DNA of 64,000 nucleotides from Azadirachta indica. Its lineage: Eukaryota; Streptophyta; Magnoliopsida; Sapindales; Meliaceae. Positions within the stretch are counted from its first letter, which is position 1, and each line of letters opens with the position of its first letter. Made by a program: the position numbers and the translations under genes. Positions 63,900 through 64,000 of this stretch are shown one piece after another. The stretch is from assembly GCA_022749755.1 (NCBI GenBank), contig CM040450.1, positions 14,451,634-14,515,633 of the forward strand, given 5' to 3'. The notes under the pieces are model-generated. The model was not told the origin of the DNA and searched no databases. It worked only from the letters and a program-made list of their open reading frames with translations.

Positions 63900-64000
63900 C
63901 TGCTTTGCATTTTGAGCGACCAGTTCTTCCCCTGCGAGGATATGGGAGATTTGCAGACCCGCCAAGTACAGGTCTAGCATGTTCAGGACCTTGATCGGGA
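63900..64000 (-). CDS. Lipoxygenase exon fragment (partial)
   Basis: On the minus strand, from the window edge to 63900, an open frame reads [20 protein letters not shown] then [13 protein letters not shown] and ends at a GTAACT donor. ARPVLGG followed by [10 protein letters not shown] is a signature of plant lipoxygenases, just after the N-terminal PLAT domain. Lipoxygenases add O2 to linoleic/linolenic acid in the jasmonate/oxylipin pathway. The RSKCKADP-like ending suggests the 13-LOX type, with low confidence. Only about 33 codons are visible; 63796-63899 is the following intron. It faces the formin across the gap. Confidence 0.85.

Overview
The window is nuclear DNA of a flowering plant: AT-rich, intron-dense, with every recognisable protein closest to eudicot families. 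A woody rosid such as Citrus is my guess from the protein style, not something the sequence proves. No bacterial or organellar features were seen. Two runs of exactly 100 N (20216-20315, 63696-63795) are scaffold gaps.

Layout, left to right: a histone-fold transcription factor subunit NF-YB (minus, 3718-4845); a malectin-like/LRR receptor kinase of the At1g67720 type in 15 exons (minus, 7365-14704), with one extra A in a homopolymer that breaks the frame; AT-rich intergenic DNA with a gap; ribosomal protein uL18/RPL5 (minus, 20900-23381) with telo-boxes; an F-box/LRR protein, FBL12 type (plus, 26300-27466); the peroxisome import docking protein PEX13 (minus, 28554-30749); a SANT-like/DUF3755 protein (plus, 31416-34968); a tiny membrane/coiled-coil protein (minus, 36734-37033); a 562-codon unknown protein with Lys and Asp runs (plus, 38797-40574); S-like RNase T2, RNS2 (minus, 41492-44694); Mediator subunit MED19a (plus, 50157-52689); a small non-autonomous LTR element (55565-56609); a group I formin (plus, 60606-63619) with two single-base frame breaks, cut off by the second gap; and beyond that gap an exon fragment of a lipoxygenase on the opposite strand.

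The most interesting element is the 1,045-bp LTR insertion. Each 281/282-bp LTR carries a complete type III hammerhead ribozyme, identical in both copies. With the tRNA-Met primer site, the purine tract and the 4-bp target duplication, this is a retrozyme: a non-autonomous retroelement expected to make self-cleaved circular RNA, here predicted at 765 nt. The class is already known in plants; this copy looks young and intact.

Other points worth attention are very small exons (4 nt in RNS2, completing an active-site motif; 6 nt in NF-YB; an ATG-only coding exon in RPL5), an in-frame 81-nt exitron-like intron in the unknown gene, and three single-base frame breaks confirmed by exon-phase arithmetic. 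The genes are mostly housekeeping or regulatory and form no pathway or cluster with one another.
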